From: Gammaproteobacteria bacterium
GTDB taxonomy: Bacteria > Pseudomonadota > Gammaproteobacteria > UBA5861
NCBI GenBank assembly: GCA_022360445.1
Contig: JAKSCV010000055.1
Span: 1 to 64,000 of the forward strand
DNA length: 64,000 bases
Direction of reading: 5' to 3'
Within the stretch, counting starts at the first letter, position 1. Each line of letters starts with the position of its first letter. The position numbers and the translations under genes are program-made. Of the stretch, positions 19,077 through 30,202 are shown in pieces. The notes beneath the pieces are model-generated. The model had not been told where the DNA came from. It saw nothing but the letters and a program-made list of their open reading frames with translations, and ran no database searches.

Positions 19077-20336
19077 TTAAATGTCCAGCATGATTTTCGC
19101 CGGATCTTCAACCAACTCTTTGATTGTTTTTAGAAACGTCACAGCACCTTTGCCGTCTATGATACGGTGGTCGTACGATAAGGCAAGGTACATCATGGGA
19201 CGGATTGTAATCTCGCCATCAATGACAACGGGTCGGTCCTGGATGGTATGCATGCCCAAGATTGCACTCTGAGGTGGGTTCAAGATCGGCGTTGAGAGCA
19301 ATGATCCAAAAACACCCCCGTTGGAAATAGTGAATGTTCCCCCTGTCATATCCTCAATACTCAGTTTGCCGTCGCGCGCTTTGGCGCCGTAGTCACCTAC
19401 TTGCCGCTCGATTTCTGCTAATGACATCAATTCCGCGTTCCGCAAGATGGGAACGACAAGGCCACGATCGGAGGAAACTGCAACCCCGATATCACAGAAC
19501 CCATGGTAGACAACATCGTTGTCGTCAAGGGAGGCATTGACGTCGGGGAAACGTTTCAGTGCCTCTGCACTGGCTTTGACAAACATGGACATAAATCCCA
19601 GCCGAACGCCGTGTTTTTCTTCAAAAGATTTTTTGTAATTTTTGCGCATATCCATCAAGGGCTTCATGTCAACTTCATTGAAGGTTGTCAACATGGCCGT
19701 GCTTTGTTGCGCATAAAGCAGGCGCTCTGCAATTCGGGCACGCAATCGTGTCATGGGGACACGGCGAGAAGGGCGTTCTTCATCCGCTAACGGTACGGAA
19801 CCTGCCGTGGGCGGTGCCAGTTTGATTGGAGCAGACTCTTCCTTTGCTTTCGTTTCGCGTTTGCTTTCTGTTTGAGGTTTATCTGTTTTTTGTGCTTGCG
19901 ACGCCTCGTGATTGAGCACATCTTCTTTGATGATGCGCCCACTTTTACCGGTACCCACAATGGTGCTTGCATCAAGCCCTTTTTCAGCAATAAGCCGGCG
20001 AACAGCCGGGCTGGTCTGAGGGTTTGACTTTGTTTCGCTTTCGGCTGTTTCAGCCTCTTTTGCTTGGGGCTTTTCAGTAACCGATGATGCAACGCTTGCA
20101 CCTTCTGCGATCACTCCCAGAACCTGATCAGCGACAACAGTAGCGCCTTCATCTTCCATAATCGTTTTCAGTACACCGGAAACCGGTGCAGGAACCTCAA
20201 GCACCACTTTATCTGTTTCGATGTCAACGAGGACTTCATCGCGCTCAACGGCATCACCTGCCTTTTTATGCCATGTTAAAACCTGCGCATCAGCAACCGA
20301 CTCTGGCAGGGCGGGTACTTTGATTTCTACACTCAT
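19077..20336 (-). CDS. sucB: Dihydrolipoamide succinyltransferase (E2 of 2-oxoglutarate dehydrogenase)
   Basis: A 419-residue E2 with one N-terminal lipoyl domain (lipoyl Lys43 in ETDKVVLEV), a flexible Ala/Glu/Lys-rich linker at about 95-200, a peripheral subunit-binding domain ([22 protein letters not shown]), and the catalytic acyltransferase domain ending in [12 protein letters not shown], where the His and Asp are catalytic. It moves the succinyl group from E1 to CoA. The gene is 8 bp from sucA and 24 bp from lpd. Confidence 0.98.
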   Translation of the reverse strand: MSVEIKVPALPESVADAQVLTWHKKAGDAVERDEVLVDIETDKVVLEVPAPVSGVLKTIMEDEGATVVADQVLGVIAEGASVASSVTEKPQAKEAETAESETKSNPQTSPAVRRLIAEKGLDASTIVGTGKSGRIIKEDVLNHEASQAQKTDKPQTESKRETKAKEESAPIKLAPPTAGSVPLADEERPSRRVPMTRLRARIAERLLYAQQSTAMLTTFNEVDMKPLMDMRKNYKKSFEEKHGVRLGFMSMFVKASAEALKRFPDVNASLDDNDVVYHGFCDIGVAVSSDRGLVVPILRNAELMSLAEIERQVGDYGAKARDGKLSIEDMTGGTFTISNGGVFGSLLSTPILNPPQSAILGMHTIQDRPVVIDGEITIRPMMYLALSYDHRIIDGKGAVTFLKTIKELVEDPAKIMLDI

Positions 20337-20344
20337 TTTGTGTC

Positions 20345-23218
20345 CTATTTATTTTTGGATGGGGGGTTGAATTTAAAGCCTGACTCGCCAAGTGGCTGCC
20401 GTAGACCAAAGGCTTCTTCAACCAATGCTTCTTGCTCTTTCAGGTGAATGTTGTGTTGACCAACAGCAGGCGAGGCTGATGCCGCACGTCCGGCATATTG
20501 CAGATTTTTGTGCCCACTGTGCTTCATCGTGTGTTCAATTCGGTGTCGAGTTGAACGCCAAGCGCCTTGATTACGCGGTTCTTCTTGACACCAAACAATG
20601 GTGTCCGCATTTTTATAGCGTAAAAATACGTTATAAAGCTCTTCATAAGGGAAAGGATAAAGTTGCTCAATACGCACGATGGCCGCATTGTTAAATTCTC
20701 CCTCGCGTCGTTTTTGAAGAAGATCGTAGTAGACCTTTCCGCTGCAGAGAATCAGGCGATCAACGCTCTCGGGTGCAATGTCTTCCACTTCATCAATAAC
20801 ATTCTGAAAGGTGCCTTCTGCGAGTTCCTCCAGCGTGGAGACTGCCAGCTTATGGCGGAGCAGGCTTTTAGGCGTCATGACTACCATGGGTTTGCGTAAA
20901 GGCCGCAACATTTGCCGCCTGATCATGTGATAGGCTTGGGCTGGTGTTGAAGGCACCAGAACCTGCATATTGTCATCAGCACACAGCTGCAGGAACCGCT
21001 CCAAGCGTGCGGATGAATGTTCTGGGCCTTGGCCCTCATAACCGTGAGGTAAGAATAAGGATAAGCCACAGACTCGCCCCCATTTGACTTCCGCCGAGCT
21101 GATAAATTGGTCAATGACAACTTGGGCGCCGTTGGCAAAATCACCAAATTGGGCCTCCCAAATAACAAGCGTTTTAGGGTCGGTTGTTGCATAGCCATAC
21201 TCAAAGGCCATGACAGCCTCCTCAGAGAGTAATGAGTCGATCACGAGGAAGTTGGCTTGGTCCTCTGCCAGATTTCTCAGAGGGATATATGCACTGCCAT
21301 CCTTTTGATTATGTAGAACAGCATGGCGATGAAAAAATGTCCCACGACCGGCATCCTGGCCCGAGAGGCGAACGCCGTACCCATCTGTGACCAGAGTGGC
21401 GTAGCCCATGAGCTCTCCAAAACCCCAGTCAATGGGTAAGGCCCCTGCGGCCATTTTTCTTCGGTCGTCAATAATTTTGGCCACCCTGGGGTGCAGGTCA
21501 AGCCCATCGGGCAGGTGGGACATCCGGGCACCCAGTTCTTGAATCGTCTGTATAGGAACGGCCGCCGGGTAAGGCGTTAACCAGTCACTTTTCAGGTAGG
21601 GGCTCCAGTCCACTGTAAATTCATTGCTATGAGTTTCATCTTCAATCACGCCCGGTGCAACACAGTGGCCGGCATCCAGCTCGTCACGAAAATATTTAAC
21701 AAGGTCATCCGCATCACTCTTCCCAATGACCTGCTCTTCGACCAGTTTTTGAGCATAAAGTTGGCGGGTAGTGGGTAGGGCTTTGATGTGCTTGTACATC
21801 ATTGGCTGAGTGGCCGAGGGTTCATCGGCCTCATTGTGCCCGTGGCGGCGGTAGCAGCACATGTCAATGATGACGTCTCTTTGGAACTGTATTCTGAAGT
21901 CAAGCGCAAGCTGAGTGACAAAACGAACAGCCTCAGGGTCATCACCGTTGACGTGGAAAATGGGCGTATTGATCATTTTTGCCACGTCAGTGCAATAGAG
22001 TGTTGAGCGTGAGTCCTTGATATTACTAGTGGTGAACCCGATCTGGTTGTTGACAATAATATGTACAGTGCCTTTGGTCGAAAACCCGCGGGAGTCCGAC
22101 ATGCTGAAGGTTTCCATGACGACGCCCTGCCCGGCAAATGCTGCATCACCATGAATTGAAATAGGCAGCACCTGGCTACCATCCTTATCCTGGTGACGGT
22201 CCTGACGACAGCGTGCGGAGCCTAAAGCCACTGGCGAGACAATCTCCAAATGAGATGGATTAAATGACAAAATGGCATGCATAGAGCCGCTTTCTGTTGC
22301 AATATCCGACGAAAATCCCTGATGGTATTTTACGTCACCGGAGACAATGTCAGACTGGTGTTTGCCTTCAAACTCGGAAAATAAATCGGAAGGCTTTTTC
22401 CCAAAGATATTGATCAGCACATTCAATCGACCCCGGTGAGCCATACACATCATCAACTCTTTGACACCTGCCTGACCACTGCGCTTGACAATTTCATCAA
22501 GAATGACAATCAGGCCTTCACCGCCCTCCAGTGAGAACCGCTTTTGTCCCACGTATTTGGAGTGTAAATACCGTTCGATGCCTTCTGCTGCTGTTAGCCT
22601 ATGAAGAATGTTTTTCTTCGCATCCGGCTCCAGCGTGGGCGCGGAGCATACACTCTCCATGCGTTGCTGCAACCACTCTTTCTGAGTTGTGCTGGAAATA
22701 TGTGTAAACTCGATACCTACTGAACTGCTGTAGGTCTTTTTGAGAATATCCACGATCTCCTTGAGTGTTGCCTGCTCTGGGCCGCTTAAGGAACCGGTCT
22801 GGAAAGTGGTTTCCATATCTGCGAGCGTTAACCCGTACTCTTGTAGCTCAAGTTCCCTGACTTCACCCAGATCCAGCCGGCCTAACGGGTCAATCTTGGC
22901 GGCTTGGTGACCGCGCGTCCGGTAAGCATTGATTAAGCGGGATACCCCTACTTGCTTACGTTCATGCTCAAATGAAGCATCAGCCACCGGGCCTTTTCTG
23001 CGAGTACCTTGCTGGTGAGCGAGCTGGTAAAAATACTGTTTAATTTCAGCGTGAGGGATATCAATCGCCTTACCATCCACAATCGGCAGCGTCTCAAAAT
23101 AAGCACGCCACTTTTCTGGGACTAAGTTAGGGTCTCTTAAATAAGTCTCATACAGCTCTTCCAGGTAAGCGCTGTTACCGCCATCGAGTAATGACGTACT
23201 GAGCATTTCTTTCATCAT
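20345..23218 (-). CDS. sucA: 2-oxoglutarate dehydrogenase E1 component
   Basis: A 957-residue thiamine-diphosphate enzyme. The N-terminal E2-binding region ([22 protein letters not shown]), the active-site AHRGRLNVL, the ThDP-binding [11 protein letters not shown]...NNQIGFTT region and a transketolase-like C-terminal half are all present. It decarboxylates 2-oxoglutarate and succinylates the lipoyl arm of SucB. It is the first gene of the operon, reading leftward. In many gammaproteobacteria sdhCDAB lies directly upstream; here an HD-domain gene and non-coding DNA lie there instead. An adjacent ATG at 23215 is an equally possible start. Confidence 0.98.
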   Translation of the reverse strand: MMKEMLSTSLLDGGNSAYLEELYETYLRDPNLVPEKWRAYFETLPIVDGKAIDIPHAEIKQYFYQLAHQQGTRRKGPVADASFEHERKQVGVSRLINAYRTRGHQAAKIDPLGRLDLGEVRELELQEYGLTLADMETTFQTGSLSGPEQATLKEIVDILKKTYSSSVGIEFTHISSTTQKEWLQQRMESVCSAPTLEPDAKKNILHRLTAAEGIERYLHSKYVGQKRFSLEGGEGLIVILDEIVKRSGQAGVKELMMCMAHRGRLNVLINIFGKKPSDLFSEFEGKHQSDIVSGDVKYHQGFSSDIATESGSMHAILSFNPSHLEIVSPVALGSARCRQDRHQDKDGSQVLPISIHGDAAFAGQGVVMETFSMSDSRGFSTKGTVHIIVNNQIGFTTSNIKDSRSTLYCTDVAKMINTPIFHVNGDDPEAVRFVTQLALDFRIQFQRDVIIDMCCYRRHGHNEADEPSATQPMMYKHIKALPTTRQLYAQKLVEEQVIGKSDADDLVKYFRDELDAGHCVAPGVIEDETHSNEFTVDWSPYLKSDWLTPYPAAVPIQTIQELGARMSHLPDGLDLHPRVAKIIDDRRKMAAGALPIDWGFGELMGYATLVTDGYGVRLSGQDAGRGTFFHRHAVLHNQKDGSAYIPLRNLAEDQANFLVIDSLLSEEAVMAFEYGYATTDPKTLVIWEAQFGDFANGAQVVIDQFISSAEVKWGRVCGLSLFLPHGYEGQGPEHSSARLERFLQLCADDNMQVLVPSTPAQAYHMIRRQMLRPLRKPMVVMTPKSLLRHKLAVSTLEELAEGTFQNVIDEVEDIAPESVDRLILCSGKVYYDLLQKRREGEFNNAAIVRIEQLYPFPYEELYNVFLRYKNADTIVWCQEEPRNQGAWRSTRHRIEHTMKHSGHKNLQYAGRAASASPAVGQHNIHLKEQEALVEEAFGLRQPLGESGFKFNPPSKNK

Positions 23219-23850
23219 GGCTTAATTAGATCCTCTATGAGCTGTATGGCGGGTATAAAAAGTTTGAAGTGCTGTGTGGCACAAACTTACTCTACCGGGC
23301 TTATTGGCCGTATCTACGTTAGTGACGGATTTCGTTAGAGCAAGTTCCATTTCAATCGTTATTGCTTATCCATGCTTACAAAATACGTTGGATTGGGCCA
23401 AACAGTCAGAGTTTGAGAGTCTTGGCACCAAACCCAAGTATAGTTAAAAAAAATAATGAGTGGAGTAAATGCTAATAATCAGCAAGTTACCGTTAAATTC
23501 TACCGGATTTTGTTGGCATAAAAAATCCAAACGTGAGGGCGCGGCACTTTTTTTGAAAAATTACAATTGTTCGGTTATCAGACCTGTTTTGAAATCTGTT
23601 ACAGACGAGTATAGGCCCAATGAGAAAGGTACTTAACAAGCATTTTTAAAGCATAAGTGTGAATGGGTCCAAAGCCACCTTCCGAATGCCAGAACTTCTT
23701 GGGGCGAACAAATTTCTGGCTGATTGCCTGGCGATGAAGCGCCTAAAGAACCACCGTTGATTGAACATAGCCGCAATAGGTGTTAAACCTGACCATAGAA
23801 AGAAGGGCGTGATCAAGAAAACAGTATCGGCTGTTAGGAGGAGGCAATAC
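23219..23850. other. Non-coding stretch upstream of sucA, with an unexplained open segment
   Basis: This 632-bp AT-rich region must hold the sucA promoter (minus strand) and that of the HD-domain gene (plus strand). I see no convincing gene. One segment, 23599-23745, is open without a start codon on the minus strand (47 codons, including KFVRPKKFWHSEGGFGP), and the same DNA is also open on the plus strand as a 33-codon tail (NGSKATFRMPELLGANKF). This may be a gene fragment or a dispersed repeat. I do not recognise either reading. Confidence 0.5.
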
Positions 23851-24435
23851 TTGACCGATAAAATTTCAGCAATATCCGATTTTTTGATTCAGTTAGATGC
23901 CTTAAAATCGGTGAATCGCCGTACCTACATCAATGGTGGGGAAAGGGTAGAAAACTCAGCAGAACACTCATGGCACCTTGCCATGGCATGCTGGGCTTTT
24001 GCCGAGCAACTGCCAGAAGATTACGATGTTACAAAACTCATCAAACTTGCATTAATCCATGATCTCGGCGAAATCGGTGCGGGAGATACCTTTCTTTACA
24101 GCAAGCATAGAGACAGCGCTCATATTCAAGAGCGTGAAAGCGTAAAACAAACGGCCTCGCACCCGGGTAATCCCATTGGAGACATCGTTGAACTTTGGGA
24201 AGAACAAGAAATGGGCGAGAGTAAAGAAGCAAAACTGCTCAAAGTGATCGACCGCTTATTACCCTTTCTCCATAATATCACCAGCGAAGGCCGAGCATGG
24301 CGGGATAACGGCATACATAAGCACCAAGTACTAAAAATGCACCGGTTTATAGAGCGTGAAAGTTCAGAAATCTACGAATGGTTTATCGCAAAGCTTGAAT
24401 ATGCAGTTGAACGAGGCTGGCTTAATACCCTCTAA
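23851..24435 (+). CDS. HD-domain phosphohydrolase (YfbR/HDDC2-like)
   Basis: A 194-residue HD-domain protein: first metal His in NSAEHSWHLA (His39), the HD pair in LALIHDLGEIGAGD (His70-Asp71) and a later Asp in LLKVIDRLLPF. The pattern matches the 5'-deoxynucleotidase YfbR/HDDC2 group, so a nucleotidase role is likely but unproven. The start is TTG 23851, preceded by a strong GGAGGAGG at 23837-23844 with 6 nt spacing; the longer frame from 23761 has no such signal and adds a basic, unstructured tail. The gene lies just left of the element remnant. Confidence 0.85.
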   Translation: MTDKISAISDFLIQLDALKSVNRRTYINGGERVENSAEHSWHLAMACWAFAEQLPEDYDVTKLIKLALIHDLGEIGAGDTFLYSKHRDSAHIQERESVKQTASHPGNPIGDIVELWEEQEMGESKEAKLLKVIDRLLPFLHNITSEGRAWRDNGIHKHQVLKMHRFIERESSEIYEWFIAKLEYAVERGWLNTL

Positions 24436-24511
24436 CCCGCTGATTCATTACATGCCTGTCGCGCCCGTTTGCTCGACTGAGAGCAAGGTAAACCCTGGAC
24501 TAAAAATGGAT

Positions 24512-24552
24512 GCGCCCGGAGAGCTTTGTACCCCCGTCTAACGGGTTCGAAG
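24512..24552 (+). repeat. Degenerate tRNA-Arg 3' fragment (probable att remnant)
   Basis: This matches 25698-25738 of the intact tRNA-Arg(TCG) in the same orientation with no gaps: 12/12 bases in GCGCCCGGAGAG, 13/20 in the middle, and 9/9 in GGTTCGAAG, 34/41 overall by hand alignment. The similarity ends abruptly after GGTTCGAAG. It is the expected distal attachment-site copy left when an element inserts into a tRNA 3' end. Confidence 0.7.
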
Positions 24553-25071
24553 AGCTGAAAGTTACACTTCAATATGCAGTTAATTTAAGTTGAATTCACT
24601 TGCCCTTGCCAATTAATAACGTGTCACTTCACGTTTAATCGTTGAGTGAGCATTAAACCAAAGAACACGACTTAGCATAACGCCATAAATGGCACGGCCA
24701 TGTGTTTTTTTGTACCCACTTCACCCAAAAAACACCGTAAAACGGGCTAATATGTCGGGCATAATTTCGCCTACAGGTCTTGAGCGACACGCGTGTTTTA
24801 AAATTTTCGAATAACCTGGTTTTCCTGAATCGTTCGGGCCTTAAACTGCGGTTAGTCCGTCTAAGATAAAAGAGAGTGTTTGGTTCGTTGCAAGCTGATT
24901 AATACCTGCGACGTTGCTGATGGACGCAAGCCTTATTGATTTTCCTTCGCCAGGGTCAACTAGAACCTGGTCTTGTTCAAGCGGATCAACCCCCAGTACA
25001 CCGTAGCCTGGATTGCCGTTCACAAGGATGTTTTAAATCAGGTGCGGTCAGGTGCTCATGGTGTTGGTACG

Positions 25072-25263
25072 TTTGCCTGCGCTTTCGCCTAATGGACGCG
25101 ATTAGCGAGAGTCGCTTGCTTCCCGCTCGGAAGTAGCTCCTCTCTCCTCGTCAGTCAGTTCGAATTCGTCCGCTAATGTGTCCACCACATTACGAATACG
25201 GACTTCCCCTGCTTCAGAGCACTTGAGAACTGGCCTCATTAAAGTTTGCTAGTCAGGTATCAC
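25072..25263 (-). pseudogene. mrr restriction endonuclease, N-terminal fragment
   Basis: Read leftward from GTG 25263, the translation is VIPD-stop-QTLMRPVLKCSEAGEVRI, continuing RNVVDTLADEFELTDEER. This is the Mrr N-terminal winged-helix domain (family pattern IPDYQxLMxPxL...ADEFxLTxEER). After a one-base insertion near 25138 the frame resumes as ELLPSGKQATLANRVH, then a TAG at 25089-25091 stands where Trp is usual. So there are three lesions: Tyr to stop at codon 5, a +1 frameshift, and Trp to stop. The catalytic nuclease domain is absent. An AAGGAA ribosome site precedes the old start. Mrr cleaves modified DNA. Confidence 0.75.
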
Positions 25264-25274
25264 GACAATTCCTT

Positions 25275-25481
25275 TCAGTCTTGGTTTGCGTTTTTTTGTT
25301 CTTCGATCCATTGGTCAATATCTTCACGCTTGAAGCGCCAGCTCCCCCTGGCCTTGAAGCCCGGCAATTTGCCTGCTGCGGCCAGCTTGTAGACTGTTCT
25401 TTTCGGCGAGCTTAACACATTGGTCAACCCCAGCTCGAAAAGCAGATTACGCAGTAAAAAGGTCTTCTGTGTGCTCGTTTG
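25275..25481 (-). pseudogene. Excisionase-family helix-turn-helix fragment
   Basis: The frame between stops at 25484 and 25275 encodes a C-terminal MerR/excisionase-type HTH: SSPKRTVYKLAAAGKLPGFK followed by ARGSWRFKREDIDQWIEEQ. This matches the small DNA-binding proteins found in integrated elements and restriction modules. There is no ATG; TTG 25427 would give 50 residues, lacking the usual N-terminal LLTxxEVAxLL in a good form. It lies just upstream of the mrr fragment on the same strand, with 12 bp between its stop and the mrr start, so the two were probably one operon. It may be intact but short, or 5'-truncated. Confidence 0.65.
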
Positions 25482-25513
25482 TTAAGAGGTGTTGATGAGC
25501 GTTTTGAACCGCG

Positions 25514-25693
25514 ATGGATTTTCTCTCAAACCCGCACGAACTCTGGGCTTCAGAGCGTATTGAAGACCGTCATGCAGTGATGAAACTCACTTTGCCGACA
25601 GATTAGCGTATGTGCGTGGAGAAGGTTTTCGAACCCCCGAAACTACCTTACCTTTCAAAGCGTTAGGTGGCTTTTGCGGGGGTGAAAACAAAA
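25514..25693 (+). pseudogene. Serine recombinase, C-terminal fragment
   Basis: From 25514 the plus strand reads MDFLSNPHELWASERIEDRH then AVMKLT, after which a one-base deletion near 25590 shifts the frame and it continues as FADRLAYVRGEGFRTPETTL then PFKALGG. This is the typical C-terminus of large-serine-type phage/island recombinases (family pattern NPxxLWxSGxxExRRxVLKLxFADRLxYxRxEGFRTPxxxLPFK). It runs up to the tRNA-Arg 3' end. The catalytic N-terminal resolvase domain is missing, so the gene is dead. The assignment rests on recalled family patterns. Confidence 0.68.
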
Positions 25694-25770
25694 TGGCGCG
25701 CCCGGAGAGATTCGAACTCCCGACCAACTGGTTCGAAGCCAGTTACTCTATCCAGCTGAGCTACGGGCGC
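25694..25770 (-). tRNA. tRNA-Arg(TCG)
   Basis: A 77-nt cloverleaf on the minus strand. The acceptor stem GCGCCCG pairs with CGGGCGC, the discriminator is G, and CCA is encoded. The anticodon stem CTGG/CCAG encloses the loop CTTCGAA, giving anticodon TCG (Arg). The T-loop is TTCGAAT. Its 3' end is the inferred attachment site of the decayed element to its left. It is probably cotranscribed downstream of tRNA-Arg(CCG). Confidence 0.95.
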
Positions 25771-25799
25771 TTTGATTGGGTCTTTTGTTTATTTTGAGC

Positions 25800-25876
25800 T
25801 GGCCCGCCCGAGAGGATTCGAACCTCTGACCTCCGCCTCCGGAGGGCGGCGCTCTATCCAGCTGAGCCACGGGCGG
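25800..25876 (-). tRNA. tRNA-Arg(CCG)
   Basis: A 77-nt cloverleaf on the minus strand. The acceptor CCGCCCG pairs with CGGGCGG, the discriminator is G, and CCA is encoded. The anticodon stem CCGCC/GGCGG with loop CTCCGGA gives anticodon CCG (Arg). The T-arm AGAGGTTCGAATCCTCT is intact. It lies 29 bp upstream of tRNA-Arg(TCG) in the direction of transcription. Confidence 0.95.
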
Positions 25877-25969
25877 TCATCACTGGACAGGACATCATAC
25901 CCTTGTCTTGTGTTAGCGTCCAATTCTACAGGGTGCGACCGATTAAGTCCCAAGCTTTATTCATTGGCT

Positions 25970-27892
<1,923 letters not shown>

Positions 27893-27918
27893 TCACTGCA
27901 TATAGGGTGTGTATTGCA

Positions 27919-27948
27919 ATTGTACTGATAATGCGAACGGTATGTCAG
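27919..27948 (-). promoter_or_regulatory. Candidate sigma-70 promoter of thiC
   Basis: On the minus strand a -35-like CTGACA (27943-27948) and a -10-like TACAAT (27919-27924) are separated by 18 bp, about 35 bp before the thiC ATG at 27883. Such a short leader leaves little room for a riboswitch. Confidence 0.45.
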
Positions 27949-28311
27949 TACTCGATGGTTTTGAGAGAAGTTTTGAAAAAAGCAAGTCATAAGCGGGGCT
28001 TCACAAAACGATGCATCACGTTAGTGTGTCATCATCTGACTTTTTTAAGTTAACGCGTATCACCAAAAAGCTATAGTGAACGGGTGCTTAATGCAAGCTT
28101 TCTGGGAGATCAGAACATTTTGATAAATTGTAAGGCGCAAGAAAGCGAATTCTTAGTAGAATGAGTCGGGTGAGAAATTGTTTTGTTATCCTTGATCACT
28201 ATCTTGAAACAAGGCATCAGAGCTAAAAATGATAGCTTACTATCAATCTATATATTATTATTTACTGATATTCCTCCAATAAACTCACGACCCAGGCTGG
28301 ATAAAAATACG
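27949..28311. other. Intergenic region between thiC and the TolC-family gene
   Basis: 363 bp without a supported gene. The only open frame is the upstream extension of the TolC-family gene from 28183, which lacks a signal-peptide-like start. I looked for the TPP-box sequences on both strands and found none. The divergent promoters of the two flanking genes must lie here. Confidence 0.6.
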
Positions 28312-29610
28312 ATGAAAAATATGCTTAAGCCCATCTTTACAAGCCTTCTCTACTGCTCAGCTGTTTTGGCGTTTCCGGCTTTTGGTGAAGATTTAATCGA
28401 TATCTACAAGCAAGCGCTGACCAACGATCCAACATATCAGGCGGCGCGCTATGATCATATGGCGGTTTTGGAGCTCCGCCCGCAGGCAAAGGCGACTTTG
28501 CGCCCTCAGGTTGATCTGTCGGCCAATGCGGCCTGGAATGAAATAGAAGACGACAAGATGAGTGTGTTTGACAGTCAGGGCTATTCCTTAACCTTGACAC
28601 AAGCGCTCTACAATCAGCCTGCTTTTGCCGCAGTGAATCAGGTCGACTTAACCATTGCCCAATCGGAGGCGGCTCTGGAAAGTGCGCTAAATAGCTTAAT
28701 GCTGCGCTCATCAGAGGCGTACTTTAATATTATTTCTGCCCACGATGAGCTCGAATTTGCCGTGTCGGAGCTGAACGCTATTGAGCGCCAGCTGGAACAG
28801 GCGGAAAAGCGTTTTGAAGTGGGTTTAAGCGCGGTGACGGATGTGAAAGAGGCGCAAGCGCGCTACGACCTGGCCGTTGCCCAGAAAATTGCAGCCACGA
28901 ACCAGTTGGCACAAGCGGAAGAAGCTTTAAAAACACTCACCAATCAAGACTACCAAACATTAAGCCCTCTCAAAGAGGATATGAGCTTTTTGCCGCCTAA
29001 CCCTGAGGACATCAATTATTGGGTCACATTGGCTGAAAAAAACAACCGCCGGTACCTTTCTGCCCAGTACGCGACGCAGTCAGCAGAGGAAGAAATCAAA
29101 CTGCAAAAGGGCTTTCACTACCCGGCGCTCAACCTGGTTGGTAGCCACAGCGATACACAAAGTGATAATCCATTGGTTGAGAGTCGCAGAACAGCGCTGA
29201 TGCTTCAACTTGATGTAGAGTTGTATTCCGGTGGTTCAACCTCATCAAAAGTACGCGAAGCAGAAGCTAAGTTGATGTCCGCACAACGTAATCAGGAATT
29301 ACAGCGTCGCTTGGTACTGCAACAAACACGCAATGCCTATTTAGGCGTGATTGCGGATATCAGCCGGGTTAAAGCATTAAAACAGGCGCTTATTTCCACA
29401 CAGGCTGGAGCGGATGCAACCCAGGCAGGGTTTGATGTTGGTACGCGGACTGCTGTTGAGGTCCTGGTTGCACTACGTGAAACATTCCGGGCGCAAGCGG
29501 ACTATTCCAAAGCACGTTATGCCTACATTCTTAACTCATTACGATTGAAAGAGGGGGCGGGTTCATTGACGGCGGCCGACCTCGAAGAAATCAACACCTG
29601 GCTCCAATAG
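28312..29610 (+). CDS. TolC-family outer-membrane efflux protein
   Basis: A 432-residue outer-membrane channel subunit. The signal peptide is MKNMLKPIFTSLLYCSAVLA followed by FPAFGE, then DLIDIYKQALTNDPTYQAAR, the classic TolC opening. Two repeats of coiled-coil/beta elements follow, with the paired signatures RFEVGLSAVTDVKEAQARYD and DVGTRTAVEVLVALRETF. It forms a trimeric tunnel for type I secretion or RND/MFS efflux. No inner-membrane pump is adjacent, so it is probably the general TolC. I chose ATG 28312 because it starts the signal peptide; the frame extends upstream to 28183. Confidence 0.94.
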   Translation: MKNMLKPIFTSLLYCSAVLAFPAFGEDLIDIYKQALTNDPTYQAARYDHMAVLELRPQAKATLRPQVDLSANAAWNEIEDDKMSVFDSQGYSLTLTQALYNQPAFAAVNQVDLTIAQSEAALESALNSLMLRSSEAYFNIISAHDELEFAVSELNAIERQLEQAEKRFEVGLSAVTDVKEAQARYDLAVAQKIAATNQLAQAEEALKTLTNQDYQTLSPLKEDMSFLPPNPEDINYWVTLAEKNNRRYLSAQYATQSAEEEIKLQKGFHYPALNLVGSHSDTQSDNPLVESRRTALMLQLDVELYSGGSTSSKVREAEAKLMSAQRNQELQRRLVLQQTRNAYLGVIADISRVKALKQALISTQAGADATQAGFDVGTRTAVEVLVALRETFRAQADYSKARYAYILNSLRLKEGAGSLTAADLEEINTWLQ

Positions 29611-29629
29611 GCGACCGGATAAAACAGAC

Positions 29630-30187
29630 ATGCGCTTGTGCAATGCCGCCCAATCTGTGCTCATTGTGGTTGATGTACAGGCCGGCTTACTCCCAGCAAT
29701 GACAGTCGCCGCCGGTGAGCAGCTGGTTCAAAATAGCATCAAGCTGCTTAAAGTGGCGGATTTGCTGGATATTCCCACACTGGTCACTGAACAGTACCCC
29801 CAAGGTCTTGGGCACACCGTGGCAGAGCTGCAAGCGCATTATCCCGAGCCTTCCCGAGTTGTGGAAAAGCGTACTTTCTCGGCCCTTCAGTGTGAGTCAT
29901 TCAAAGACTTGTTTGACTACGCGGGTCGAAAGCAGGTGATTGTCTGCGGCATGGAGGCCCATGTTTGTGTGTTACAGACCGTTATGGGTTTTTTGGACCT
30001 CGGTATACAGCCGTTTGTGATGAGTGATGCTATCTGCTCCCGTCTTGAGAACCACAAGCAAAATGCCCTTGAACGCATGGCTGCTGCCGGAGGTGTTATC
30101 AGTAATGTGGAATCCACTTTGTTTGAATGGATAGCGGATTCACGACACCCGAAGTTCCGGCAAATACTCGCCGACATCATTCGTTAA
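29630..30187 (+). CDS. Isochorismatase-like cysteine hydrolase (YcaC-type)
   Basis: A 185-residue isochorismatase-fold hydrolase. The catalytic triad candidates are the Asp in LIVVDVQAG, the Lys in VEKRTFSA and the Cys in VCGMEAHVCVLQT. The cis-peptide region precedes the Cys as usual. Family members cleave amides or vinyl ethers; the substrate is unknown. It begins 19 bp after the TolC-family gene and ends 15 bp before the LpxL-like gene, so it may belong to an envelope operon by position only. Confidence 0.88.
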   Translation: MRLCNAAQSVLIVVDVQAGLLPAMTVAAGEQLVQNSIKLLKVADLLDIPTLVTEQYPQGLGHTVAELQAHYPEPSRVVEKRTFSALQCESFKDLFDYAGRKQVIVCGMEAHVCVLQTVMGFLDLGIQPFVMSDAICSRLENHKQNALERMAAAGGVISNVESTLFEWIADSRHPKFRQILADIIR

Positions 30188-30202
30188 TCAACCGGAGGTT
30201 GA

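Larger units (their letters stand above)
24512..25709. mobile_element. Remnant of an integrative element at tRNA-Arg(TCG)
   Basis: About 1.2 kb of decayed DNA lies between a degenerate copy of the 3' part of tRNA-Arg(TCG) (24512-24552) and the intact tRNA gene (25694-25770). Within it are fragments of an mrr restriction gene, an excisionase-type HTH and a serine recombinase C-terminus, all broken. The flanking repeats share the exact 12 bases GCGCCCGGAGAG in the same orientation and align for 41 positions without gaps. The simplest reading is an integrated element that lost most of its cargo by internal deletion. The stretch 24553-24840 shows nothing recognisable. A 60-codon open frame at 24841-25023 (minus; NGNPGYGVLGVDP...) is also unrecognised. 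Confidence 0.72.
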
